A stretch of DNA of 21,837 bases, taken from IMG/VR virus record IMGVR_UViG_3300031673_000547, positions 1-21,837 of that record; one strand, written 5' to 3'. A program made the position numbers and the translations under genes. This document shows positions 7,191 through 12,754 of the stretch, in pieces. The notes below the pieces were generated by a model. It was not told where the DNA came from and made no database searches. It saw nothing but the letters and a program-made list of their open reading frames with translations. Source of the DNA: a virus. Each line of letters begins with the position of its first letter. Within the stretch, counting starts at the first letter, position 1.

Positions 7191-7358
7191 TTATTTCGCT
7201 CGCCCTGTTCCTTTTCCGCTCCCACCGCCTTTGCCGTATCCTGGACCACTTTTCGTTCCGGGCCCAGTGTTACGTCCCCCGCGCTGACCTCCCGACATAC
7301 CCTTGCCACGCCCCCGACCATCTTGCGGCCTGTTTTGTCCTCTTGGATTCTTTGCCAT
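7191..7358 (-). CDS. Gly/Arg-rich 55-residue miniprotein
   Basis: A short gene with a good SD (AAGGAG, six bases before ATG). The product is almost entirely Gly, Arg, Lys, Ser, Pro and Asn: it starts MAKNPRGQNRPQDGRGRGKG, contains SGGQRGGRNTGPGTKSG and ends GGGSGKGTGRAK. It has no hydrophobic core and one Tyr, so it must be disordered. RGG-like composition suggests binding to nucleic acid or an acidic surface. It lies 18 bases before the small head-region gene and 19 bases after the Lar-like gene. The clean SD, correct spacing and a stop placed just before the next SD argue that it is translated. Confidence 0.6.
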   Translation of the reverse strand: MAKNPRGQNRPQDGRGRGKGMSGGQRGGRNTGPGTKSGPGYGKGGGSGKGTGRAK

Positions 7359-7377
7359 TTCTTACTCCTTGTTCCTA

Positions 7378-7728
7378 TTATCGGTTTTTTATGCCCAGGA
7401 TGGCGTCTGCGGCTGTCTGGCGGTCGCGGTCATTCCACTTGCTCTCAGGAACCATCGTCCCGCAGGCTTGGCACTCGATCATCGCCTCGTTCATTCTATA
7501 ATATAGATGCTTACATCCACAGAAAGGGCAAGGGCGGTACTTGGTATTATCGGCTACTATCTTTTCTGGAAACGTCATAGCAGACGGACATAGAATCGTG
7601 GCTGACGGCATCCCTGTTTCTATTTTATTTGTACTATCAGTTGTCCACGCTGTCCCAGGAATATCAATCGATGATGATGCTCCAGGAAATAAAGGTTGAG
7701 CATTAGTCATCCCCGTAATTCCACTCAC
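7378..7728 (-). CDS. Lar-like zinc protein (second of tandem pair)
   Basis: 116 residues from a GTG start that overlaps the previous stop (GTGA). SD GAGGG lies seven bases upstream, which is why I reject a longer frame starting at 7887. The C-terminal 50 residues carry a zinc ribbon (RPCPFCGCKHLYY, then IECQACGTMVPE) followed by SKWNDRDRQTAADAILGI. The CPFCG...C..CG...WN.R pattern is that of Lar-type restriction-alleviation proteins. The first 65 residues are low-complexity Ser/Thr/Pro. Its tail WNDRDRQTAADAILGI matches the neighbour's WNTRDKESAAATLMGI, so the two are duplicates. The anti-restriction role is inferred from family resemblance only. Confidence 0.7.
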   Translation of the reverse strand: MSGITGMTNAQPLFPGASSSIDIPGTAWTTDSTNKIETGMPSATILCPSAMTFPEKIVADNTKYRPCPFCGCKHLYYRMNEAMIECQACGTMVPESKWNDRDRQTAADAILGIKNR

Positions 7729-7982
7729 TTCTTCACCCTCGCCAGTTCCTTTATTCCCATCAGGGTAGCGGCCGCACTCTCCTTGTCTCGGGTGTTCCAC
7801 GCTTCCGCGAGCTTGTTTAGCGTGTCTACTTCTCCAAAAGCCGGGCCAATTCCCATCCCCATCTTTATCCCGCAGCCAAGGCAGCATATCTCCATATTTA
7901 TTATATCAAATTCGGCTGGATATCCACAAACGGGACATTCTCGCAACGTTACCGATGCTTTGATCTGTTCCTTATAATTCAT
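7725..7982 (-). CDS. Lar-like zinc protein (first of tandem pair)
   Basis: 85 residues beginning MNYKEQIKASV. Two Cys pairs (RECPVCGYPAEF and EICCLGCGIKMG) form a zinc ribbon, followed by KLAEAWNTRDKESAAATLMG. The AWNTR ending is the hallmark of Lar-type restriction-alleviation proteins. I choose the ATG at 7982 because GAGG lies six bases upstream; the in-frame ATG at 8006 has no SD. Start of the next gene overlaps its stop (GTGA). It follows structured spacer element A. Known Lar proteins modulate type I restriction enzymes; here that is inference. Confidence 0.72.
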   Translation of the reverse strand: MNYKEQIKASVTLRECPVCGYPAEFDIINMEICCLGCGIKMGMGIGPAFGEVDTLNKLAEAWNTRDKESAAATLMGIKELARVKK

Positions 7983-8009
7983 CTTTGCCCTCACATAGCT
8001 AAGCATTAG

Positions 8010-8142
8010 AATACCGGAGGGGTGCCGGTCGGCCTTCCGGCACGTGAAACCCCAAACTTGTAAAGGAGGATGATCTATGAAACGAAGAAGTGGAATCCCA
8101 TGAGACTTTTTCTTGGCCTATCACGCGGTCCCTCCGGTTATT
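8010..8142 (-). promoter_or_regulatory. Structured intergenic RNA element A
   Basis: The 133-base spacer is closed by a helix: CCCTCCGGTTATT (8130-8142) against AATACCGGAGGG (8010-8021), 12 bp with one bulged base. The first arm begins directly after the stop codon of the upstream zinc gene. Just inside the last arm is a perfect seven-bp hairpin GTGCCGG/CCGGCAC (8022-8028, 8037-8043) with loop sequence AAGGCCGA on the minus strand. The element ends 27 bases before the ATG of the Lar-like gene. Same plan as elements B, C and D. The interior also contains a sequence complementary to a Shine-Dalgarno site (8061-8070). Confidence 0.55.
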
Positions 8143-8445
8143 TTATTCCTTCTCCAAAGCCAGCGCGTAAATGGGAAGCATCTCTTTCCCGGCGCATATC
8201 TCGCAGACCGTTATTTCTCGCTCTTCCCCAACACGCTCGGCCATGTCCTCGTCTGCTCCCATGACCTGAGCAAGTTCGGCGTGGCCCCCTAGAAACGTCG
8301 CAAGCCCATCCTGCCGTGCAACGGCCTTGTAGTCTATCCCCCATCTCTGGAACTTCACTGTCCAGAACAGAGGAAGACCACTCGTGTCTATTTTTCTATG
8401 ACAGATATCGCACATAACATGATCTCTAAATTCTTTCTCTTTCAT
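8143..8445 (-). CDS. Small zinc-knuckle protein
   Basis: 100 residues. Two widely spaced Cys pairs, VMCDICHRKI (about 11-20) and TVCEICAGKE (about 80-89), could join to bind one zinc ion. Between them lie FWTVKFQRWGIDY and a helical, acidic segment GGHAELAQVMGADEDMAERV. SD AGGAGG sits six bases before ATG and directly against the last arm of structured element B. The split-knuckle arrangement with a helical insert resembles many small phage proteins of unknown function. No enzymatic motif is visible. Its stop codon is directly followed by the first arm of element A. Confidence 0.7.
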   Translation of the reverse strand: MKEKEFRDHVMCDICHRKIDTSGLPLFWTVKFQRWGIDYKAVARQDGLATFLGGHAELAQVMGADEDMAERVGEEREITVCEICAGKEMLPIYALALEKE

Positions 8446-8458
8446 CCATTCCTCCTAA

Positions 8459-8542
8459 AAAGGCGCTGCCTGGTATGACCCAGGATAGACTCTGCGGATG
8501 GACAGGGCGCCTTAAAGTCTTCTCCGCGCTCACAGCGCCTCT
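8459..8542 (-). promoter_or_regulatory. Structured intergenic RNA element B
   Basis: The 84-base spacer is closed by AGAGGCGCTG (minus strand, 8533-8542) paired with CAGCGCCTTT (8459-8468), ten bp with one G-U pair. A hairpin CCTGG/CCAGG (8469-8473, 8480-8484) lies directly inside the last arm. Two interior pairings cross each other: GCGGA/TCCGC (8523-8527 with 8494-8498) and AGACT/AGTCT (8516-8520 with 8487-8491), as in an H-type pseudoknot. The last arm is followed by a short T-run and then the SD AGGAGG of the next gene. An internal AAGGCGC (8507-8513) can compete for the same arm. Confidence 0.55.
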
Positions 8543-8544
8543 AT

Positions 8545-8757
8545 TTATCTAAATCCTAATTGTTGCCGTGCCATATTCCGCATCATTGGTGCCATGCGGT
8601 ATACATACCAGCCACAATTCGTTGTTGAAACTTTTCCACATCCTGAAATTAAATCATCTAAATCATCATCAGAAAGTGCGCGAATGTGGTCATACATGGC
8701 ATCGGCAACTTTATCCATGATGTCTTTCTCTCGACGCAGAATTTTTATCTTTTCCAT
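8545..8757 (-). CDS. Hypothetical 70-residue helical protein
   Basis: Begins MEKIKILRREKDIMDKVADAM and continues with DHIRALSDDDLDDLISGCGK, a helical charged stretch; the C-terminal part is CGWYVYRMAPMMRNMARQQLG. Two Cys (GCGK and NCGW) may form a pair. SD AGGAGG lies six bases before ATG and immediately after the last arm of structured element C. The product is probably soluble. I do not recognise a family. The strong SD and conserved spacer layout support it as a real gene. Confidence 0.7.
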   Translation of the reverse strand: MEKIKILRREKDIMDKVADAMYDHIRALSDDDLDDLISGCGKVSTTNCGWYVYRMAPMMRNMARQQLGFR

Positions 8758-8768
8758 TTTTCCCTCCT

Positions 8769-8924
8769 AAAATAAACCAGCGGCAGGGCGGCTTCCTTAC
8801 CCTGCGGTACGTTCGACTTTAGGTCTCAAGCTCCCGGAAGTAACCGTACTTTCCTCAAACTCCATATCGTCCCCTAAATGAAGTGGCCTTCTTCATTCTG
8901 CCTTGGGCCACGCTGGTTTATTTT
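8769..8924 (-). promoter_or_regulatory. Structured intergenic RNA element C
   Basis: The largest closing helix of the set: AAAATAAACCAGCG (8911-8924 on minus) pairs perfectly over 14 bp with 8769-8782. Inside the last arm lies hairpin GCAGGG/CCCTGC (8783-8788, 8800-8805). Two crossing pairings occur: CCTAA/TTAGG (8873-8877 with 8819-8823) and CGTAC/GTACG (8845-8849 with 8807-8811). Hairpin ATGAAG/CTTCAT (8878-8883, 8891-8896) has a loop (8884-8888, TGGCC) complementary to GGCCA at 8906-8910, a second pseudoknot-like contact. The first arm includes the stop codon of the upstream gene, and the last arm abuts the SD of the next gene. Confidence 0.6.
8797..8865 (-). CDS. Possible 22-residue peptide inside element C
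   Basis: ATG at 8865 has GGGG five bases upstream and opens 22 codons (MEFEESTVTSGSLRPKVERT and two more residues) to a TAA. It could be a leader peptide whose translation opens or closes the surrounding RNA structure, or a chance frame. The arguments for it are the SD spacing and a protein-like composition. The argument against it is that strong RNA pairing explains the same bases. Confidence 0.3.
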   Translation of the reverse strand: MEFEESTVTSGSLRPKVERTAG

Positions 8925-9460
8925 TCTACCCATCCTCTCAAATCCGACTGCACGTTGTTCTCGTGATGTATGATCGACATGGTTGGCCGTAACTTCCGTA
9001 TTATATCACATATCTGCCCTCTCCACCAGTCGGCACTTACGCAGGGCCTCTGTGTCCCATCGGTCCAATAGCCGCCATAAAGATCCCCTCCACCGAAGTC
9101 GAACCCGTATAGGTCGATTCTGTCGTACCCCTCAACGATGGCCTGGTACAGTAACATAGGCCCGGTCGACACGGGCTTCATCCCGACGAACCTCACCGTG
9201 CCGTCGATGTGCGGTTTGTAGGCAGGGAACAGCACCCGCCACTTCTTGACGTGGACGTACCCGTCCTGCTTGGCGAACCACTTCTGGATATTTATGGCCA
9301 AGGCCGCTACCTCTCGATGAACGGTCCCTATGGTATGGATCGGAGGCAGAATGGCGAACTCCATGAAGGCGTAGTTGCAGACCCAGATATCCCCCGCATA
9401 GTCCATCGGCCGGTTGTTCCGTCGTGACTGGCCATTACCGAGGATCGTTACGCTTTTCAT
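8918..9460 (-). CDS. Putative sialyltransferase-fold glycosyltransferase (GT42/GT29-like)
   Basis: 180 residues. The N-terminus SVTILGNGQS, then DIWVCNYAF, fits the nucleotide-binding start of sialyltransferase-like folds (usually GNGPS...N). The segment STGPMLLYQAIVEGYDRIDL followed by YGFDF (98-122) closely follows the family pattern of a Ser/Thr-Gly loop, helix, GY.(E/D)I.L.GFDF. It is shorter than bacterial GT42 enzymes (about 250-290), so it may be a minimal version. Its ATG overlaps the preceding stop (ATGA). The fold class is moderately sure; donor and acceptor are unknown. A role in decorating phage DNA, virion or host surface is possible. Its stop codon is part of the first arm of element C. 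Confidence 0.6.
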   Translation of the reverse strand: MKSVTILGNGQSRRNNRPMDYAGDIWVCNYAFMEFAILPPIHTIGTVHREVAALAINIQKWFAKQDGYVHVKKWRVLFPAYKPHIDGTVRFVGMKPVSTGPMLLYQAIVEGYDRIDLYGFDFGGGDLYGGYWTDGTQRPCVSADWWRGQICDIIRKLRPTMSIIHHENNVQSDLRGWVEK

Positions 9461-9675
9461 GCTTCCCGCACCCTCATTCTTCGTCTCTGTTTCTTGGTAA
9501 TTTTGACCTTCGGGTCCTTCCGCCTCCAGCCGTCGCGTCGCTCCTTGTACTCGTTCGAGATTATCTCCCCCCGTATCCAGGCAGCCTTATCGTTGCAGTC
9601 ACATCGCTCAGGTTTTCGTTCGGTCGTGACCAATATCTTTCCACACTTGTTGCACTTGAACCTTCTGACCTTCAT
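9457..9675 (-). CDS. Small basic zinc-ribbon protein
   Basis: 72 residues from the second of two adjacent ATGs, which has better spacing (five bases) from the SD GGGGG. Cys positions KCNKCGKIL and PERCDCND give a four-Cys ribbon. The rest is strongly basic: YKERRDGWRRKDPK and VKITKKQRRRMRVREA. A basic tail after a zinc ribbon suggests nucleic-acid binding. It overlaps the glycosyltransferase start by four bases and is preceded by structured element D. No specific family recognised. Confidence 0.7.
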   Translation of the reverse strand: MKVRRFKCNKCGKILVTTERKPERCDCNDKAAWIRGEIISNEYKERRDGWRRKDPKVKITKKQRRRMRVREA

Positions 9676-9693
9676 CATATCCCCCTTTTAAAA

Positions 9694-9849
9694 TTGCCAG
9701 CGCGGGGCCTTGCGGCGCTTGTTTTTTATTATGTGAAATATACCGGCCCGATTGTCTATATAAATATCTATTAGGATTTTTAAATATGATAATCAGTTTT
9801 CCACCCTCGCCCTTCCGAGCCGTCTTTTCACCGTGGGTCACGCTGGCAA
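9694..9849 (-). promoter_or_regulatory. Structured intergenic RNA element D
   Basis: Closing helix TTGCCAGCG / CGCTGGCAA (9841-9849 with 9694-9702), nine perfect bp plus one G-U. The first arm lies in the last codons of the upstream zinc gene. Its first side reads GCCAGCGTGACCCACGG on the minus strand, nearly the same as element C (ACCAGCGTGGCCCAAGG). Further pairings on the minus strand are CTCG/CGAG and GTGAAA/TTTCAC. Near the last arm is GCC-GCAA-GGC, a GNRA-capped mini-hairpin. The middle is AT-rich. After the last arm come TTTT and AAAA runs and the SD GGGGG. Confidence 0.5.
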
Positions 9850-10101
9850 CAGTTCTCCTCTCTCCATGGTCTCGTACCCGTATCGCTCGTATATCTTCAT
9901 CCCACATACCGAGTGGTATACGCTTCCCCTGAACCCGACCGCGAGCTTGACCGAGAGTTTCTTCCCGCACTTCTCGCACCGCACACGGTGAACACCCATC
10001 CGCTTGATCGCCTCGATGAGGTCCATATCAAACTCTTCAGATCGCTGCGCTGCCTTGTAAGCCTGCCAGGTATGGAGGTACCGACGGTCGTGCTTAGTCA
10101 C
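9838..10101 (-). CDS. Small zinc-binding protein coupled to terminase
   Basis: 87 residues from a GTG start overlapping the terminase stop (GTGA), with GGAGGAG encoded eight bases upstream. It begins VTKHDRRYLHTWQAYKAAQR. The zinc site is RVRCEKCGKKL plus VYHSVCGMK, a CxxC...HxxC pattern. The helix at residues 10-35 contains several acidic residues (SEEFDMDLIEAIKRMG). The family is not identified; small zinc proteins of this type often regulate or bind nucleic acid. Its last codons form the first arm of element D. Confidence 0.7.
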   Translation of the reverse strand: MTKHDRRYLHTWQAYKAAQRSEEFDMDLIEAIKRMGVHRVRCEKCGKKLSVKLAVGFRGSVYHSVCGMKIYERYGYETMERGELLPA

Positions 10102-11594
10102 TCCGCCCACTCCTCCATCACGAACTCCTTCTGCACCTGCGCCAGGCAGTACACGAAGGCGTCGCCCTTATCCGGGCTTCTCCCGAACTCCTTCTTGAAC
10201 TCGTCCTTGGGCTGCACGATGAGCCGCCCGTCGCTCTTGGTTCCGTACTTCATCCCGGTGAGGTCCTCGATCAGCTCGTCGTCGTCCGGTATGCTCATCA
10301 CCCCGCTTTCCTTGAAGTTACGCTCGAACAGCTCTCGTGCCTGCCACCACATCTCGGCACGACGATTGAAGAACTTGCGCTCGTTATCCGCCTTGCGTGC
10401 CGAGTCGATCCCGTATACCGTGTTGAGCTTCAGCTGCCCGTTTAGAAGCAACTCGGCCAGGCGGTCGTACACCCCGGCTCCCACGCCGTTCGCGTCGACC
10501 TTCAGCACCTGCGCTGGCATAGCGTTGACTATGTTTGTTACGATCCCGCAGGTCTCCATCGTGTTCGTCTTCCCCCATACCTTCACGACCTCGAACTGGT
10601 ATCCGCTACGGCGAAACAGCACCGACCGGTCGTCCCCCATCCGTGCAACGTCGAGTCCGTACTCGATCTCCCCGTTGGTGTATATCGCCTTGACATCAGC
10701 TCCACGAGCTCGCTCTGCCCATGACAGCGGGATCACGGCGTTCCCACCCTTGTCGCTGAACTCACCGAGTATCTTCGTCTCCCACAAATAGGGGTTGGTT
10801 TCTTTCCACTGCCAGCGGTCGAGGATCCAGTCCATATCGGCTATCGGGATATCTGCCACCGCCTCCGCGGGCCACTCGCTTCCCGTTCGCGGCTTTCCCC
10901 AATCGTAGAGCTGGTTGTTGATCGACTGCTTGTACTCCTTCGGCACATCCTCGACGGAGACAAGCGGGCTGTCCCATACGCTGAACTTGAACGACTTCCA
11001 GTTCCGGCGCTCGGTGCTGTGGTGCTTGCGGAACGGACACTGCTGGTCCGCCCCATCCGTAGTACTGATCTCCAGCATGTGACAGTCACCGATCATGGAC
11101 CCTTCCAGGGCGTTGTACGTGTCCTCCGGTATCCCCTTCGCCTCGTCTATGATGAACAGGATATGTTGTGCGTGCCAGCCCTCGATGTTCGTCGTCTGGT
11201 CCGTGGAGAACCCGATCATGTACCAGCCCGCCTCGATCTTCACGTCTACGGTCTGGCAGTCTCCCTTCAGCCGGCCGGGGAACTTCTGGTACAGGGTGCG
11301 GATCTCCTTCCACAACAGTTTCGCTACCTGCCTGTGGGTGGGTGCCGTGGTAACTACCACCGAGTTCTCGTATAGGTTTAGGAACGCCACGGCTACCGCT
11401 CCCGCCACGGTGGTTTTGCTGATACCGTGACAGCCACGTACCGATGTGCGCTTGTTGTTGAACACGCTTTCCGTGACCATCTTCATGCCGGACCACATCC
11501 GCATCTCCATGACGTCCTCGATGAACAGCCACGGATACCTGCGGTACCAGTCGAGTAGTTCGCCCTTACTTCTTGGCGTTTTTACCGTTCCCAT
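10098..11594 (-). CDS. terL: Terminase large subunit
   Basis: 498 residues, full length. ATPase domain: Walker A variant GCHGISKT (54-61), the motif VVVTTAPTHRQV (79-90), then Walker B LFIIDEA (146-152), with the catalytic Glu at 151. Nuclease domain of RNase H type: acidic residues at YGLDVARMGDD (D315), LKVDANGVG (D367) and KGDAFVY (D478). It pumps DNA through the portal and cuts concatemers. The start ATG has GGAG six bases upstream and overlaps the small-terminase candidate by 29 bases. It is GC-richer than the ParB and glycosyltransferase genes just before it, by eye. Confidence 0.95.
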   Translation of the reverse strand: MGTVKTPRSKGELLDWYRRYPWLFIEDVMEMRMWSGMKMVTESVFNNKRTSVRGCHGISKTTVAGAVAVAFLNLYENSVVVTTAPTHRQVAKLLWKEIRTLYQKFPGRLKGDCQTVDVKIEAGWYMIGFSTDQTTNIEGWHAQHILFIIDEAKGIPEDTYNALEGSMIGDCHMLEISTTDGADQQCPFRKHHSTERRNWKSFKFSVWDSPLVSVEDVPKEYKQSINNQLYDWGKPRTGSEWPAEAVADIPIADMDWILDRWQWKETNPYLWETKILGEFSDKGGNAVIPLSWAERARGADVKAIYTNGEIEYGLDVARMGDDRSVLFRRSGYQFEVVKVWGKTNTMETCGIVTNIVNAMPAQVLKVDANGVGAGVYDRLAELLLNGQLKLNTVYGIDSARKADNERKFFNRRAEMWWQARELFERNFKESGVMSIPDDDELIEDLTGMKYGTKSDGRLIVQPKDEFKKEFGRSPDKGDAFVYCLAQVQKEFVMEEWAE

Positions 11595-11943
11595 ATCCTT
11601 CTCCCTTGTGTTTCTTCGCCCGGTCGTAAAGCTCGTCTATGATGCTCATGCTCCCCTCGATCTCGTGCTTCGCAGTTGGGAACCCATGGAATTGCTCTAT
11701 AATTGTTTTGAAATAGCGATGATCTTTTAGCGCTCGGGCTGCGGCGCTTTTCGCTATTGCCTCTTCCATCGTCATCGTTTGTCTTTTACCGTCAATTTGT
11801 ATTCTTGTCGGTTTCTTCAATTCTTCTTCTAGCGCTTTCAACAAATTGACTTTACCAGAGCCCTTCGGTCGCCCCTTCGGATTACGTACCTCTCCCTTCT
11901 TCGCCGGTTTGAGGTTTTCTGGTACACCGCCTTTGCGTGGCAT
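11566..11943 (-). CDS. Probable terminase small subunit (DUF5681-like)
   Basis: 125 residues from ATG 11943 (MPRKGGVPENLKP). The signature GEVRNPKGRPKGSGK near residues 18-32 is the N-terminal motif of the DUF5681 family, which is often encoded directly upstream of the large terminase. The central part is helical (NLLKALEEELKK, TMEEAIAKSAAARALKDHRY). The C-terminus is highly basic (KKHKGEGYGNGKNAKK). A small terminase would recognise viral DNA. An alternative in-frame ATG at 12006 exists; neither start has a clear SD, and I prefer the shorter because the conserved motif usually begins near the N-terminus. Position next to terL is the main support for the role. Confidence 0.65.
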   Translation of the reverse strand: MPRKGGVPENLKPAKKGEVRNPKGRPKGSGKVNLLKALEEELKKPTRIQIDGKRQTMTMEEAIAKSAAARALKDHRYFKTIIEQFHGFPTAKHEIEGSMSIIDELYDRAKKHKGEGYGNGKNAKK

Positions 11944-11983
11944 ATTTCTTTGTTCTTTCTTATTTCTCAGGTTTTCCCATCTT

Positions 11984-12754
11984 TCACACTCCCGATATCG
12001 GTACATGCAAAATCGGGTTTATCTGGATCACCTTATCATGTTTCCGTGTTTTGGCGATATGAGATCGATCTGATGTCTTTACGATCTCCGATCCCCATTT
12101 TTTCTGCAAGAGTTTCAACTGATTCTTTTCGTTTTGAACAGACCGATACGTGGAACACCCTCCTCTCTGCTCCACCTGCCGCACGGAGTAATAGGCCTTA
12201 TTCACCCGCAAAATTTTCCGATACATTTTGATCTGTTGAAGTGTCATGTCATAATCTTCTTTAAGGGAGAACCGTTCATCATACCTCAATGAACATCCAT
12301 GCAAAAACACCCCGAACGGGCTTCCCACATAGGAAAGAAAGCTGAACGGAGTTCGTTCTCGGTAACACTGTGCATCAGTATTGACATTAACCCCCCACAT
12401 TCCAACCTTGAGTTCTTTCGCCACAAGGGAATATTTCTCGACAAAGCAATAGAATTCTTTTCCTTCTATCTTATTTGATTTTTTCCCTTCCCAGATAAAA
12501 AGTCCTTGAAAATCATCATCGACAATCAACACGGCATCGTACATCGGAAGGAGTGAATCGAGAATGTAATTCCTAACCCGGCAAATATTCCCCTGGATCC
12601 CATCCGGGCAAATTTCCAATTTTGCGTTTGGGTTTCTTTCTTGATATTTCTGGGTCTCGGTTGAATCAACAAACACACGAATGTCTGGCAAAACATTTGG
12701 AGTCTCTAGTCTATCGGGTCTCCCATAAGAAGGACAGGCAATCGCTATTTTCAC
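11984..12754 (-). CDS. Glycosyltransferase, TET-associated type (TAGT-like)
   Basis: 256 residues, GT-A fold. Features: KIAIACPSYGRPDRLETPN at the N-terminus, NICRVRNYIL, then the metal-binding VLIVDDDF (DDD 79-81), HGCSLRYDERFSLKEDYDMT (EDYD 166-169) and a C-terminal GGCSTYRS (198-205) with KKWGSEIV. This series fits the TET-associated glycosyltransferases of phages, which add sugars to hydroxymethylated bases in DNA. GTG start with SD AAGGTGAG and a GTGA overlap with the ParB-like gene. The gene is AT-richer than the terminase. No TET/JBP oxygenase lies inside the window, so DNA as acceptor is inference. Glycosyltransferase assignment is strong; the sub-family is moderate. Confidence 0.75.
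   Translation of the reverse strand: MKIAIACPSYGRPDRLETPNVLPDIRVFVDSTETQKYQERNPNAKLEICPDGIQGNICRVRNYILDSLLPMYDAVLIVDDDFQGLFIWEGKKSNKIEGKEFYCFVEKYSLVAKELKVGMWGVNVNTDAQCYRERTPFSFLSYVGSPFGVFLHGCSLRYDERFSLKEDYDMTLQQIKMYRKILRVNKAYYSVRQVEQRGGCSTYRSVQNEKNQLKLLQKKWGSEIVKTSDRSHIAKTRKHDKVIQINPILHVPISGV

Noticed and set aside
7729-7887. N-terminal extension of the second Lar-like protein
   Set aside because: The region is the coding body of the first Lar-like gene in another frame; a GTG with SD at 7728 is the better start.
8070-8264. 64-codon plus-strand frame starting near element A
   Set aside because: Its SD spacing is wrong and most of it lies opposite the minus-strand zinc-knuckle gene.
8769-8924. 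Resemblance of element C to RNase P RNA (GAGGAAAGU followed by CGG)
   Set aside because: Only about nine bases match; the element is far too short and lacks the other conserved regions and helices.
9608-9979. 123-codon minus-strand frame across element D
   Set aside because: It overlaps two better zinc-motif genes in other frames, and has no SD or recognisable domain.
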